The notes under the pieces were generated by a model that did no database searches, was not told the origin of the DNA, and saw only the letters and a program-made list of their open reading frames with translations. DNA of 64,000 nt, from assembly GCA_005765155.1 (NCBI GenBank), contig VCCP01000006.1:2492501-2556500 (forward strand), in the 5' to 3' direction. Below are positions 12,500 to 23,446 of the stretch, one piece after another; positions within the stretch are counted from its first letter, which is position 1; the number at the start of each line of letters is the position of its first letter. Position numbers and translations under genes: made by a program. The stretch is from Zelopaecilomyces penicillatus (lineage: Eukaryota > Ascomycota > Sordariomycetes > Hypocreales > Pseudodiploosporaceae).

Positions 12500-14660
12500 T
12501 TTTGAGTTTCTGGGATTATATTCCTTATATAGTCTATTATAATTTGTTCTGTCTAAGCCTTAAGTGATTATATAGTATAGAGTTTAATTAGCTTGACTTC
12601 CTTTATAGGTTCAGAAGTTAAATTCTTATTTATAGAGGTTCTTTATTTCCTTATATATATATTTATTTTCTTCTATATATTATCTATACCGAGGTTTATT
12701 ATAGTTGATCGCTATTATAGCTTCATACTAAGTTCTTCTTAGGATACTGTCTTCTAGTAGTTATCTTTTATACCATTATATCAGCTTCTATTGTAAGTGT
12801 ATATTGCACTTAAGGTTGGTATAATTATATAAGTCCTTCTTTCCATAGTCTATGAGTTATGGTTTATTATATCCTAATTCGAGCTTTTCCTATTTATAGA
12901 CCTTGTAATAGATAGACTTATAGTCTTTGTTTTTAGCTCCTTATCTGTATTCTTCTAGGGTCTTAGGGTGTGGTTCGAACATACCAATTCCAAAAGGTAT
13001 AAAGTACTCAGCCTTATACCAATCAATGAATTAATCTCCTATAAGGATATTCTTGATTCCTTATACTCTTATATAATATAAGAAGAATTCATTCTGGATT
13101 TTTATTTTCTAATATTGAAAACAAGAGAAATCGATATATAACATCCAACTGATTTCGCTATGGAAAATATAATTAGGGTCTAGGAATGTATAATCATCTT
13201 TATATTTGCTATAGTTGGTTTTTAATATAAAGGCTCTTCCAAGGTGGTCTCCTAGGACAGGGATACCTAGGCCTTCTTCTAATATCCATTCATAAACATA
13301 TTTAATAATTATAAATCAAAGGTTAACTCTATCCATATAGCTTAATACTTATATAAGTTTAATTACTGCTTCCCTAAGGTATTTATAGGCAGTACTTTTA
13401 GATGGTGGATATAATATAGTATAGTATTAAGTTATCCTAAGAGATTCTTTATTCTTGGATTCTAAAGAGCTAGAGTCCAAGCTATTACTTATTATTTTAT
13501 CTTCAATCAGGGTGTTTTTATCATCCATAACAGGGATTACTTATCAGTCCAGAATCTCTTTGAAGTATTCTTCCTTATCTATATCTATATCCAGTTATTA
13601 ATCCCATTATACAATACCAGATTAGATTAGTATAGTCCATAGCATTAATAACTATTAGGGTATAAGGTATCTATAGTTTCTAGATCATCCTCATCCCTAT
13701 CCTCTTTATTCTATCATAGCCAGGGTTCATCTATTTATAGCTATAGTATATACACTTTATTATATATTAAGTACTAGTTTCCAAGATTTCTTATCTTTCT
13801 TAGGTTATTTATATTACTAGGAGATATATTTATATCCATTATAGTTATAATATTAGACTTTCAATATATCTCTTTTCTGGGTTGTATTAAGTTCTATTCT
13901 TTTAGGATTTAAAGTATATCTATAGGTAATAGATTCTTCTCTATATCTATCTTAATTAGACTGATATTATGGTTTTTATCCAAAATTACTCTATCCTAAT
14001 CCTTTGATTTTCCTTTATTTATATTATACAAACTATCTATTATTAATCTTGATAGCCATTCTAATATACTTAGCTAAATTTTCAAATCTATCCTCCTTAA
14101 AGAGTTCATTCTTAACTTCTTCCTTAAGTCCGTTATAGAAGTATTCTATTAATATATTATCTTTTTAGGTGATCTATAAGATAATCTGTTTGAATTCTAA
14201 GGTATAGTCTAAGGCTGATCTATATTAGTATAGTAGTTTAAGTTTTTTAATTATAGCTCTCTCTTCATTTACTTATTCAAAGACTTCTTTGATTATATCT
14301 TTAAAGTTATTATATTTTTAAAAGATCTTTTTGGTTTTATTATCCTAGTCTTTTTCCTCCTTATTTATATAATCTCTTATAATAGATTCAAACCATTTAA
14401 GGGCAGCCCCCTCTATATATCCTACGGCATATAGGATTTTTATAGATTCCTCTTATAATTAATAGGGATAGAACTGGTGATAAGCTTTAAATTATATTAA
14501 GAATATTTAAAGTGATCCAGAATATCTAATAAAAGATCCTGGCTTATAAGGTTTAATGATTTTACTAAGGTCTTTCTATTTAGCTTATAACTTAACTTCA
14601 AGTTCCATATTCTTCTCACATAGAGCCTAAAGCTCAATAGCAAGTAAGGTAAGGGTTAAT
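12500..14660 (-). pseudogene. Gypsy Gag and protease region, decayed
   Basis: By position this is the 5' third of the minus-sense element. The frame is broken by many stops and I could not identify a zinc knuckle or protease motif with confidence. Called from element layout only. Confidence 0.4.
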
Positions 14661-14746
14661 TAAGTAATACCTATAATGATTGATTAAGGCAGTTGGCGAT
14701 ATTGCTCAGGGTTATATAATAACCCACTAAACAAGAGTTATCAATA

Positions 14747-15203
14747 TATAACATTTAATGAATTCCCAAGGGATAAACCTAACAAAAAGGGTTTATATTA
14801 ATAGATAAATCAGGGCATTCTAAGCAATATATCTATTATATTAGTAATAGATATCAAGTATTATAATTAGAGGTCAAGTATTAGCATAGTAAGCAATAGT
14901 AAATAATATAATAAAATTAAAAGTATATTGATAACTATCTAAGCTATATCTAAAGAGTAAAAATTAAGGGCATATATATATATTATAGATCATGATTTAA
15001 GCTATGATCCTTATTATTAGATTATGCTTAGAATTATAAGCCATCCTATTGGATTATGGTTTTAAAAGTAATCCTAAGCCTAGGATCACCTTTAGAATCA
15101 TGATCCAATTCTATACAGTTCCAAGCCTCTGGTATATACCTAGTGACATCACAAGTCACGTGACCGAGGCCCACCATACAACCTTGGCTATTAGGTCATG
15201 ACA
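14747..15203 (-). repeat. Gypsy 5' LTR
   Basis: 457 bp, plus-strand ends TATAACATTT and GGTCATGACA. It is the less decayed of the pair, keeping CATGACA and CACGTGACC near its right end. It is followed at once by the GATAA target duplication. Confidence 0.88.
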
Positions 15204-15208
15204 GATAA

Positions 15209-15406
15209 GCCCTTATTTTACTAGTCTAGCCTGATATAGCAGGTCAGGCTGCACGGGCTTTTTAGGTCTTATAGCAGGTCAGGCTGCTACCTTATAGCAG
15301 GTCTGGCTGCTAGGGCTATAGCAGGTTTAGCTGCTAAGCTATAATAGGTCTAGCTACTAATCTTATAACAGATCAGGCTGTTATATAAAACCCGCCTATT
15401 TTAATA
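15209..15406 (-). repeat. Copia A 3' LTR, proximal segment (split LTR part 2)
   Basis: 198 bp, beginning GCCCTTATTTTACTAG and ending ATTTTAATA. It contains the array of short AGCAG...CTGCT units (15234-15384). The plus-strand CTCCCTCTA that follows (15407-15415) is the polypurine tract of the minus-sense element. Confidence 0.9.
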
Positions 15407-15479
15407 CTCCCTCTAGCAAGCTATATATATATAGCTAGCTTTTAATAGGGGGTTTTTACAGGTTTAATAGGCTTAGAAA

Positions 15480-17160
15480 GCCCTAAAAAACAGGGCCTAT
15501 TAAAGCCTTAGTTAGCCCATCAGCAGGCATAGCCTTAGTTATAAGATAATTTATTTTAAATAGCCCACTAGCTGTCTCTTGCCTAATATAATGGAATTTT
15601 AGCAGGGTGTGCTTAGTTCAGGCATACTGATCAGGGTTCTTAGTATTACTTATAGAGGCTGTATTATCACAATACAGGTCTATAGGCTGCTGAAGAGGGA
15701 TTTTTAGCTCTATAAAGAGCCCAGAGAGCCATTTTAGCTCTTTTATAGCCTCTACTAAAGCATCTGATTTAGCTTCTATAGTTAAGAGGGCTATAGTAGT
15801 CTGTCTCTTTGCCTTCCAGCAGATAGGCCCGCTTGCTAGCTTAAAGAGATACCTATAGGTGGATTTGCTAGTAGCTTTACAGCCTGCAAAATCACTATCT
15901 AAATAGCCTAGCAGCTGAAGAGCTAGTTGTTTAGCCTGTATAAGGTCTGAAGCCTTATAAAGGATAGCTAGTTCTTTAGAGCCTTTCAGGTATTTTAGAA
16001 GGTTCCTAGCTGCATTATAATGGTTGATATAGGCCTGTTACATATATCGAGAAAGCCACTGTATTGGAAAAGCTATATCAGGTCTGGAAAGAAGCATAAG
16101 GTACATTAAAGTCCCTATAATCTGCTGATAAGTCTGTTGTTCAGCAGAGGTAAGAACCTTTTTTAGGGGTTCTTTTAATGCTCTGGGTTGTAGGGGTATA
16201 GCTGTAGGGGTTGCATCTTGCAGCTGAAAGCGCTGAAGAGCCTCATCAATATACTGAGACTGGTGCAGCTATAGCTCCTTTTTAGCCCAGTTACAGCTGA
16301 TTTGAACCCCTAAGAAGAAGGCTACAGGGCCTCTATCTTCTATAGCAAAAACCTTATTTAACAGGCGTTTTAGCTTGTTAATATAGGGTAGGTCCGGCCC
16401 TATAATAAGGCAGTCATCAATGTAGGTAATAATAAAGGTGTTAGTCTGAGCATTGATAAAGACAGCCGGGTCAGAGATTAAGGGTTGGAACCCTAGAGTA
16501 GCTAGCAGCTTAATTAGCTGCTATTGCCATTTATAAGGACCTTGCTTTAGCCTATATAGGGCCTTTTTTAGCAGGATAACCTGTTTTATAGCAGGGTTAT
16601 AGCTAAGCTTGGCTAATAAAGCTGCTAAAGGCTGGTTTCCAGGGGTCTGGGTCTCTATAAAGGAAGACAGGCCTTCTGGAAATTCTATAAAAATATCCTC
16701 AGATAACTGGCTGTTTAAAAAAGCCCCTATAAAATCAATTTGCTTGATTTCCCAGTTATAAAAGGCTGCTAAAGCTAGTAAAATCCGCCAGGTGGAGGGA
16801 ATACTAGTAGCTGCAAAGGTTTCAAAGTAGTCTTTTCCTTCAATTTGTATAAAACCCTTTATAACAAGCCTAGCCTTATATTTTAAGGGCTGATTTTATA
16901 AATCCTTCTTAAGCTTAAAAACAAGCCTATTTTTCAGGATTTTTCAGTCTTTTGGAACCTCTGAAAAAGGGATAAAATGCATGACTTTAGCTTGTAGAAT
17001 TTGATGGAATTCACTATAAATAGCGCTAATCCACTGTTCCTTAGCAGGGTCTTCTAAGGCTTGTTTCCAGCCAGCAGGTTCTGAAGAAGCCTTAGCAGTG
17101 AATTTTGCCTTTAGCTTATAGCAGATATCTATAGGGTAGGCAAGATCTAGCTGCATAGGT
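15480..17160 (-). pseudogene. Copia A reverse transcriptase and RNase H
   Basis: Reverse transcriptase begins near 17156 with WKQALEDPAKEQWISAI, the copia RVT_2 entry. The catalytic YIDD is at 16413-16424 and intact. RNase H lies at 15480-15760, ending HTLLKFHYIRQETASG and KAMPADGLTKAL, the copia C-terminus. TAG/TAA codons break the frame repeatedly, so no full protein can be made. Copy D (61080 onward) aligns along its length. Confidence 0.88.
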
Positions 17161-17599
17161 TCAGAGTCTTCTGATAGCTGTTTAGGCTGTTTAGTAGGCT
17201 GTGATAATTGTGTTATAGGCTGTGATACAGGCTGTGGCAGCTGTTATAGCGGTTGTGGCAGCTGTTGTGGCGTCTGTAGTATAGGCTCTGGCAGTTGGAT
17301 AGGTCTTTTGGCTTGATCAAGGGCTTGTAAATCGGTCAGATCCTTTAGGGTAGGTTGATCTGTTGATTTTGGCGGGGTGTAAAGCTCTTCTAATTCTCCC
17401 TCTAAGCTAAAAGGGCTCTGAAGATTGTGAAAATTGCCCTTTAGGCCCTGGCTTATAAGGCCTATTCCTTCTATAATACAAAGGAAAGAGGTCTTAATTA
17501 CCTGCTGGCGGGAGGGTATATAGACCGAATAGACATTTTTACCTAGTATAACCAGTAGCCTGGCTGGTTCTGTTTTAGGGCTTAGTTTAGCGCCTTATT

Positions 17600-18350
17600 A
17601 GCGCTTCTTAGCAGGGATAATAATCTCATAGTATACTCCAATAGCTCTGTAGGCTGTTAAATTTGGTTTGTTAGCTGCTAGAGCTGGTTTTAGCTCTTAT
17701 AAGAAGAGCTGTAACAGGCTGAGATCCCTGTTTGTAACCGCTGTATAGTTGATAAGGTTAATTATAGCAGGTAAAATAGCGGCCCAGAGAAAAAATAGCA
17801 GCTGGGCCCAGATTATAATAGCCCGTAGTCGGTCTAAAATAACCCTTATAGAGCGTTCTGGCAGGCTATTTTGCTTATGAATATAGGGGCTAGATGTGCT
17901 AAAATCGATGCCTTTGCCTGCTAGCCAGTCTTTTAGTAGTGCTGAGACCTCTTTTCCACTATCGAAATGCAGCTGTAGAGGGTATTTTTTATAGTGGGCT
18001 TTTAGTCCTTTAAATAGTCCCTTTATAGTAGAGAAGACAGTATAATCTTCCTTATTAGGTAGTAAAAGAACCGTTTGATAATGGGATTTTCTTTCTATTA
18101 AAATAAGCTCTGTAGAGAGCTTATTATAAGGGATTGGTTTTATCTGAAATGTGTCTCCCTCTATAACCTCTAGCACTTTTAGCGGGTCTGGAATCGGGTT
18201 TTTAGAGGGTCTGTGTACTGATTTAGCCTGTATATATGCTAAATAGAAGAAATCTGCTTCTTTTATAGCAGTAAAATCAGGTAAGCCCGCTGAAATTTTA
18301 GCGGTCTTCTTTAGCAGCTGTAGGCTAATATGGCTGAGATAGATGTGTTA
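17600..18350 (-). pseudogene. Copia A integrase
   Basis: The core from 18176 down reads LHFDSGKEVSALLKDWLAG, then SSPYIHKQNSLPERSIRVI, the D...E pattern with PYxxxQN and ER typical of copia integrases. Upstream, HLSHISLQLLKK keeps the His pair of the zinc-binding motif, but the expected Cys pair reads YLAY, consistent with TGC/TGT to TAC/TAT decay. The enzyme would insert cDNA in the nucleus. Confidence 0.85.
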
Positions 18351-18759
18351 AATTCCTGCTAGCTGTAGCAGCTTTTGGTAGCTAGTTTTAGCTGAAAGAC
18401 CTGTATCTCCCTCTGTAACAGTGTTTTTAGAGGGTTCTAGAAGGGATATAGCATCTTCTAGTGGGTCTTGTGGCAGGCCTGAGTCTGGATTAGGGCTTTC
18501 TGGTGTGTATAGGCCTGAAATTTCAGGGCTTTTTGTTGGTTCCAGCAGCTGTTTAGCTGGTTTAGAGGGCTCAGTGAGGTCCTCATATATGCCAGGGGGG
18601 GGTTTGGAGGTGATTTCAACCGCTATTGGATAGCTATAATAGTGGTTGGAAGGCCCTGTAAATTCAGGTGTGGGCTTCCCTTTTTGCTGAAGGAAGAAGC
18701 TGTGTTTAGTGAAGTTTAGCAGTCCATAGCAGGTTCGGTCCATTGTAAATAGCTTCTCT

Positions 18760-19190
18760 CATAGAAGTGTACCGCTAGAAGTATAATGCTTTACCTCACT
18801 CACTATATTTATATCTATATCAGGGATATATAGTGTATTTTTCAGCTCTAGAGTGCTATAAGTCCTGGGTTCAAGCCCTATAAGCACTGTAAATACAGCT
18901 GTTCTAGATCCTTTTGGATAGATTGGACCGCCACCAGTTGTTATAGGCCTTGGTTTCTTACTGTAGGCGCTATAACTAGTAAAGAGGGTTCTGTTATTAA
19001 TGATATGGCATGTTGAGCCAGTGTTGTATAGCAGGGCGTTCTTCAGATTGGCGTTATAATGAGTGCTATAAGCTGATTCTTCAGGCTCTATAGCTTCTAA
19101 ACCTTCTATATTAGATTCAGAATCAGAGCTCCAGATGCTGGCTGCAGTATTCCAATCACCTATAGATAGGTTATAAGTGCCTATCATAAA
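18760..19190 (-). pseudogene. Copia A protease region
   Basis: The frame reads ALLYNTGSTCHIINNRTLF, matching the copia protease pattern DTGASxHM but with Asn at the catalytic Asp position. It continues through GGGPIYPKGSRTAVF to IYIPDIDINIVSEVKHY. The same Asn occurs in copy C (57268-57320), so the change may predate both copies or be a shared decay. Confidence 0.7.
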
Positions 19191-19199
19191 GGAAGCTTT

Positions 19200-20195
19200 A
19201 TCAGGTTCTTTGCTGCTAATAGCAGGCTTCTTTATCTTTTTATCCTTCTAAAAGGGCTTATAAGGCTGTTTTTCAGTGGATTTAGACGGTTTTTCCTTCT
19301 TTTTAAAGTCCTTATAGGTCTTTTTAAAAGGTTCCTTAGCTTCTCTAGCCCTATAAGAGCTAGCTTTTACAACTAAAGAGCTTTTGTCTTATAGCTCTTC
19401 TAGTAAGTCCGCTATAAGGAACTGTAAATTCAGGGCATCTAGTGAAGTGCCGAGCGCTGTATGAATCCTGATATTGTTCCTTTGGTGTTCAGCCTATTAT
19501 GGGAAAGCTTCTTTTATAGTCTTCAGATACTGATTTATCTGATCTATGGGCTGTATAGTAACTAAAGCTAATTGTAGCTTAGCAAGTTGAGTATTGAATT
19601 CGCTATTAAATGCCTCTATAGAGCCTTTATAGCTGTTGAAGCTAAGCTTGTGAAAGGTGCTGTAGAGGGTTTTATGCTATAGGGTAGCACTGTGGCAGTA
19701 TTGCTTATTCAGTATTTGATAAGCTTCTAGCGGTATTATAACCCAACTTATAGAGGCTTGTGGGTGCTGTGAGCAGCTGTTATGAAGTAATAGAAGCAAA
19801 ATAGCCTGATAATGGTTGCTAAGGCTAAGGCTTATAGTGGGGTTTGAAAGAAAAGTAGGTAATCCAAGTGCCTATAACTGGATTGACAGGGCCTGAAGCT
19901 ATTGGTTGTAGTTGTTAGGGCCCCTTAATCTATAAGCTTCTGGAAAGGCCTGTATTTTCTTGGATAGCTCTTTTAAAGCTAGGTCCCCTAGTATATTTGT
20001 AGGCTGTGCTGGCTGTAATAGCGATTGAGGTGGCTTAGGTTGAGGTTGTGGTGGTTCTTTAGTAGTCTCAGTAGCTATGGCCACTATAAATTGGGCCTGT
20101 AACTGTTGTAGTTGCTGTGTGAGCTCCTGTATCTGAGACCGAAGAGCTTGTAATTCTAATGAATTCTCTTCTATTGGAAGGTCCTGACCTGATAT
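19200..20195 (-). pseudogene. Copia A Gag region
   Basis: Starts at an ATA codon (20195) where the sense frame would expect ATG: ISGQDLPIEENSLELQ, then a Gln-rich coiled coil (QIQELTQQLQQLQAQF), a Pro/Gln linker and ELSKKIQAFPEAYRLRGPNNY. The C-terminal part is Lys-rich with no CCHC knuckle that I can see. ATG to ATA is a RIP-type change. Copy C has the same ATA in the matching place (56111). Confidence 0.7.
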
Positions 20196-20788
20196 TTTCA
20201 GGGTCAGACTGCTATAGCTGGTGGTTATAGTGGTATAAAAGAAAAATAAGCTTTTAAAAATAAGCTTATAGCTGTATAACAGTGTTATAACAGCTGAAAG
20301 TGCCGGTTATAGCAGTGCTATATATGGCTGGGTCTTAATAAGAGCCCTGGAACTAGCCAATTGGCTAGAGGGGTGCCAGGCGTAAGGGTTGCCTGTCACG
20401 TGCTAGCTATAGTCGGGTTATAGCGTAGCCGGCACAGCGTCTTTGCTTAGTCAGCCGACTTCTATAGTCTTATATGGGCCTTTTGTAAAGTTGACTAGCA
20501 ATTCGAGTGTTTAACCGTATTTGGCGTAGTCAGTAAAGCCGTGACCTGTAATTCCGTAAGTCCGAATTAGTAATCCATAAATCCGAAAGTGGGTCGTGCC
20601 GTAAGCTGTAGGTCTGATGTTCAACTCTTGTGTATGCAGTGTTTTTCGTGACTTCTGATTGGTGGGAAATGTGGGTCCGACTGGTCAGAGGAGGGGCGAA
20701 AAATCTGATGTGTAAAGAGGTTGAATACAGCAGGAAAAAGAGTCTTCTTTTTATAGTCTGGAATAACTATTCTTCTAGGCTTATAATC
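20196..20788 (-). other. Copia A 5' leader with primer-binding site
   Basis: Non-coding leader between 5' LTR and Gag. Just inside the LTR the minus strand reads GATTATAAGCCTAGAAG (20788 downwards), as in copy C at 55515. With two G-to-A changes reversed this would resemble the anticodon-stem region of initiator tRNA-Met, the primer used by copia-type elements. The assignment is an inference. Confidence 0.5.
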
Positions 20789-21263
20789 TATTGCTATTTG
20801 CAGTATAAAGTTATAACTAAAGCTAGTAGTGATAGCAGTGGAAGAAAGGCAGTGAATAGTTATCTAGAGTGAAGTCTATAGAAAAGAAGAAAGAAGTGAT
20901 TGAATTATCGATAGAGAAAGAAAGCAGGATTCAACTAGGAATCCAGCTATCTTATATATCTAAATAATACTAGGATTATTTGGAATTATTTAAGAATTCC
21001 AAATAATATTTCTTTAGATTTCTAAGCATTCCAAATAATAAGAAAGGGAGGGGTATAAGGGATAAGCCCTTATTTTACTAGTCTAGCCTGATATAGCAGG
21101 TCAGGCTGCACGGGCTTTTTAGGTCTTATAGCAGGTCAGGCTGCTACCTTATAGCAGGTCTGGCTGCTAGGGCTATAGCAGGTTTAGCTGCTAAGCTATA
21201 GTAGGTCTAGCTACTAATCTTATAATAGGTCAGGCTGTTATATAAAACCCGCCTATTTTAACA
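20789..21263 (-). repeat. Copia A 5' LTR
   Basis: 475 bp, plus-strand ends TATTGCTATTTGCAG and CTATTTTAACA. It contains six short AGCAG...CTGCT-type units at about 21092-21242. It is followed by CTTAT (21264-21268), matching the left flank of the element. Confidence 0.92.
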
Positions 21264-21268
21264 CTTAT

Positions 21269-22480
21269 ATATAGTTTAATAAATAGATTAAACACACCTC
21301 TCTTTATTAAAGTTAATTAAAAGATAACTATATTAATTATAGTTTTAAAGGGCTAGTCTATATAATAGATAAAGTATACCTAGATTATAGATATTATTAT
21401 TAAATTTAAAGCTCTCCCTTTATTTTCTAAAAAATCCTAAATAATTCCTAGTAATTAATTAGATATTTTTTAGTTAATTCCTATATTAAAAATAGGATAA
21501 TTAATTAATTCCTTAAATCTATTATTTTTTATTATAGCTTTATAGCTTTTTTAATTATTTTAAATTATATATCTATACTTAATTATATATAGCTATCTTA
21601 TATTATTTAATTAATCTTAAATATAATATATTATTATATATATTATTTTTCTCTTATTAAAATAGCCTTATATATAGCTTTATATATAATCTTATATATA
21701 ACCTTAAATAATATTAAATAATATTAAATAGCTTTAAATAGCCTTTTTTTATATAATTTAAATAGCTATAAAATTAATATATTATAATGTTATAAATTTA
21801 TATCTTTATATATTAAATTAATATAGTACTAATAAATAAATATATCTTATTTATTAATATATTATTAAGGTATTTTATTATCTTAAACTTTTAGGTATTT
21901 TAAGGATTTTTAAACTAATTAAAAGATATATCTTTTAATTAATTATTTAAGTATACCTTATATAAAGACTATATTAATATATAATGAAGATTAAGGATTT
22001 TTTATTATTTAAAATAAATACTTTAAAGTATTATTAATATATTATTTAAATAATTATAATATATATTCTTTTATATAAATAATTAATTTATATATTATAT
22101 ATTATATTTATTTTAATATTTAAAAATATTAATTTAATAATTATAAATTATTCTTTTTAAATTCTTAAAAAAGGTTAAAATTATTAAAATTAAAAAATAT
22201 ATTAATTATTTTTAATTAATTAAAATATTATTTTTAACTAAATATTTAAATATATTATATTTAAATATCTGAATTAATAAATATTAGATATTTAATTAAT
22301 ATATAATATAATATAATAAAATAATAAAAGAAGATTAAAACTAAATAATATTAAATATTTTTATTTTTATTAAAATATTAATTAATTTATATAAATAATA
22401 AAATAAAATATAAAATATAAATAAAAAATATATATATTATAATTATAATTATAATATTATATATAAATTGTTCTTTATTA
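21269..22480. repeat. AT-rich tract with a dispersed repeat copy
   Basis: No gene. Positions about 21278-21660 are the reverse complement of a repeat also present at 44440-44825 and, in part, 51925-52190. The rest is featureless A/T with short direct repeats. Normal composition returns near 22490. Confidence 0.55.
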
Positions 22481-22489
22481 CCCTTTCAA

Positions 22490-22769
22490 GTAATATACCT
22501 TATATCAAATCTAGCGTTTAGTTGTCAAAGGTGGTCGAAGGCAGGGAGGAGTGGCCGAGGGCCAGGTATGTCGACTAACAACAATATTTAAAGCTCTCTA
22601 GCCCTTGTTAAAATATTACTACACAGTCTCATCTGTTGACGACTCACGTTTCCATTCTTGGGAGTCAAGGGTTTAAGTATTTCCGCTGTCGACACGTCCT
22701 GTAGCATCACTTTGACCCTCTGAGCCCGTCTACTTCGCCGAATCTGAACAATATCAACTCTCATTCACT
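22490..22769 (+). promoter_or_regulatory. Upstream region of SDH7
   Basis: 280 bp of normal composition between the AT-rich tract and the SDH7 ATG. It is CT-rich close to the start (CTCTCATTCACTATG). No specific factor site can be defended. Confidence 0.35.
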
Positions 22770-23326
22770 ATGCGCCAGTTCCTGCCGAAGTTGGCATCGG
22801 CTGCGACTCTACGAAACGGCTTTCAATCTAGGCCAACAGCACTATTGCCTCCGATACACCTTTATAGGCGTCTTCTCCGCGCACATCGCAAGCATCTGCC
22901 CACAGAGATGAGAGTGTTAGGAAATGAGTATATCAAGGCTGAGTTCAGAGCCCACCGGAAAGTTGACAATCCTGTGCATATTGTACGCTGTCTTTGTTAA
23001 TGCCTCCTGGGCCTTCTATTTTTTTATGTCTCCTTGCTAGGTAGACGCACTTAAGCGTATACTGACGTATTGCGTTTTCTCCTCATAGATTGGATTTCTC
23101 TCAGAATGGCAGACTTACGCTCAAGCTGTTGAGGGTGATTCATGGGTTGGCGACAAAATTGATCAGAGCAAGCTACAAAAAATGAGTGGTGAGTTTCACT
23201 CTGTCACCTTGACCCACATTCATTGAAGTCATGGGTTCATTCTTCAGATCAGATGAGCAGATTGCTCAGCTCTACGAGTTGATGCGAGCGATACAGAATC
23301 GCCATAAGGAGAATCAGTCCGAGTAG
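22770..23326 (+). CDS. SDH7: Succinate dehydrogenase assembly factor 3 (Sdh7/ACN9, LYR motif), 3 exons
   Basis: Exons 22770-22982, 23089-23188 and 23253-23326 give 128 residues. Introns start GTACGC and GTGAGT and end CATAG and ATCAG. Splicing yields VDNPVHIIGFLSEWQTY and KMSDEQIAQLYELM, which are diagnostic of the SDHAF3/ACN9 family. The LYR motif (PIHLYRRLLRAHRKHLP, residues about 29-45) binds the iron-sulfur transfer machinery in known family members. The first 25 residues are basic (MRQFLPKLASAATLRNGF) and look like a mitochondrial presequence. The protein promotes maturation of the iron-sulfur subunit of complex II in the matrix. It is convergent with DHR2, 120 bp away. Exon borders are well supported by the conserved junctions. 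Confidence 0.9.
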
Positions 23327-23446
23327 ATTTATGATAACCACTACCCGGTTGTAAATACACAGTGATGGTTATTAATTCCACTCGACCGACTAATCAGTAC
23401 CTGACCAGAAATGTTGGAGATATATAGTTCTCAACTATAGAAACAT

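Larger units (their letters stand above)
7719..15203 (-). mobile_element. Ty3/gypsy chromovirus nested inside the copia LTR
   Basis: Bounded by two direct 457-bp LTRs (7719-8175 and 14747-15203) and flanked by perfect GATAA duplications (7714-7718 and 15204-15208). Read on the minus strand it has Gag region, reverse transcriptase (YLDD), RNase H region, integrase core (SDRG), integrase C-terminal domain and a chromodomain, the gypsy/chromovirus order. A purine tract (plus-strand TCTCCCTCTC, 8181-8190) lies beside the 3' LTR. Stop codons and LTR differences are transitions, consistent with RIP after insertion. It must be younger than copia A, into which it inserted. Confidence 0.9.
7442..21263 (-). 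mobile_element. Ty1/copia LTR retrotransposon A, complete but interrupted by a nested gypsy element
   Basis: Two 475-bp LTRs bound the element: the 3' LTR is 7442-7718 plus 15209-15406, and the 5' LTR is 20789-21263. Perfect CTTAT target duplications lie at 7437-7441 and 21264-21268. On the minus strand the order is 5' LTR, leader, Gag, protease, integrase, reverse transcriptase, RNase H, purine tract and 3' LTR; integrase before reverse transcriptase is the copia order. Without the insertion it is about 6.3 kb. The coding frame is broken by TAA/TAG codons consistent with RIP, so the copy is dead. Confidence 0.9.

Noticed and set aside
18421..18633. Plus-strand Gly/Ser-rich frame
   Set aside because: Shadow of the copia Gag-pol linker on the opposite strand.
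20630..20872. Plus-strand frame of 80 codons near the copia A 5' LTR
   Set aside because: It spans the leader and LTR on the antisense strand of the element and has no homology I recognise.
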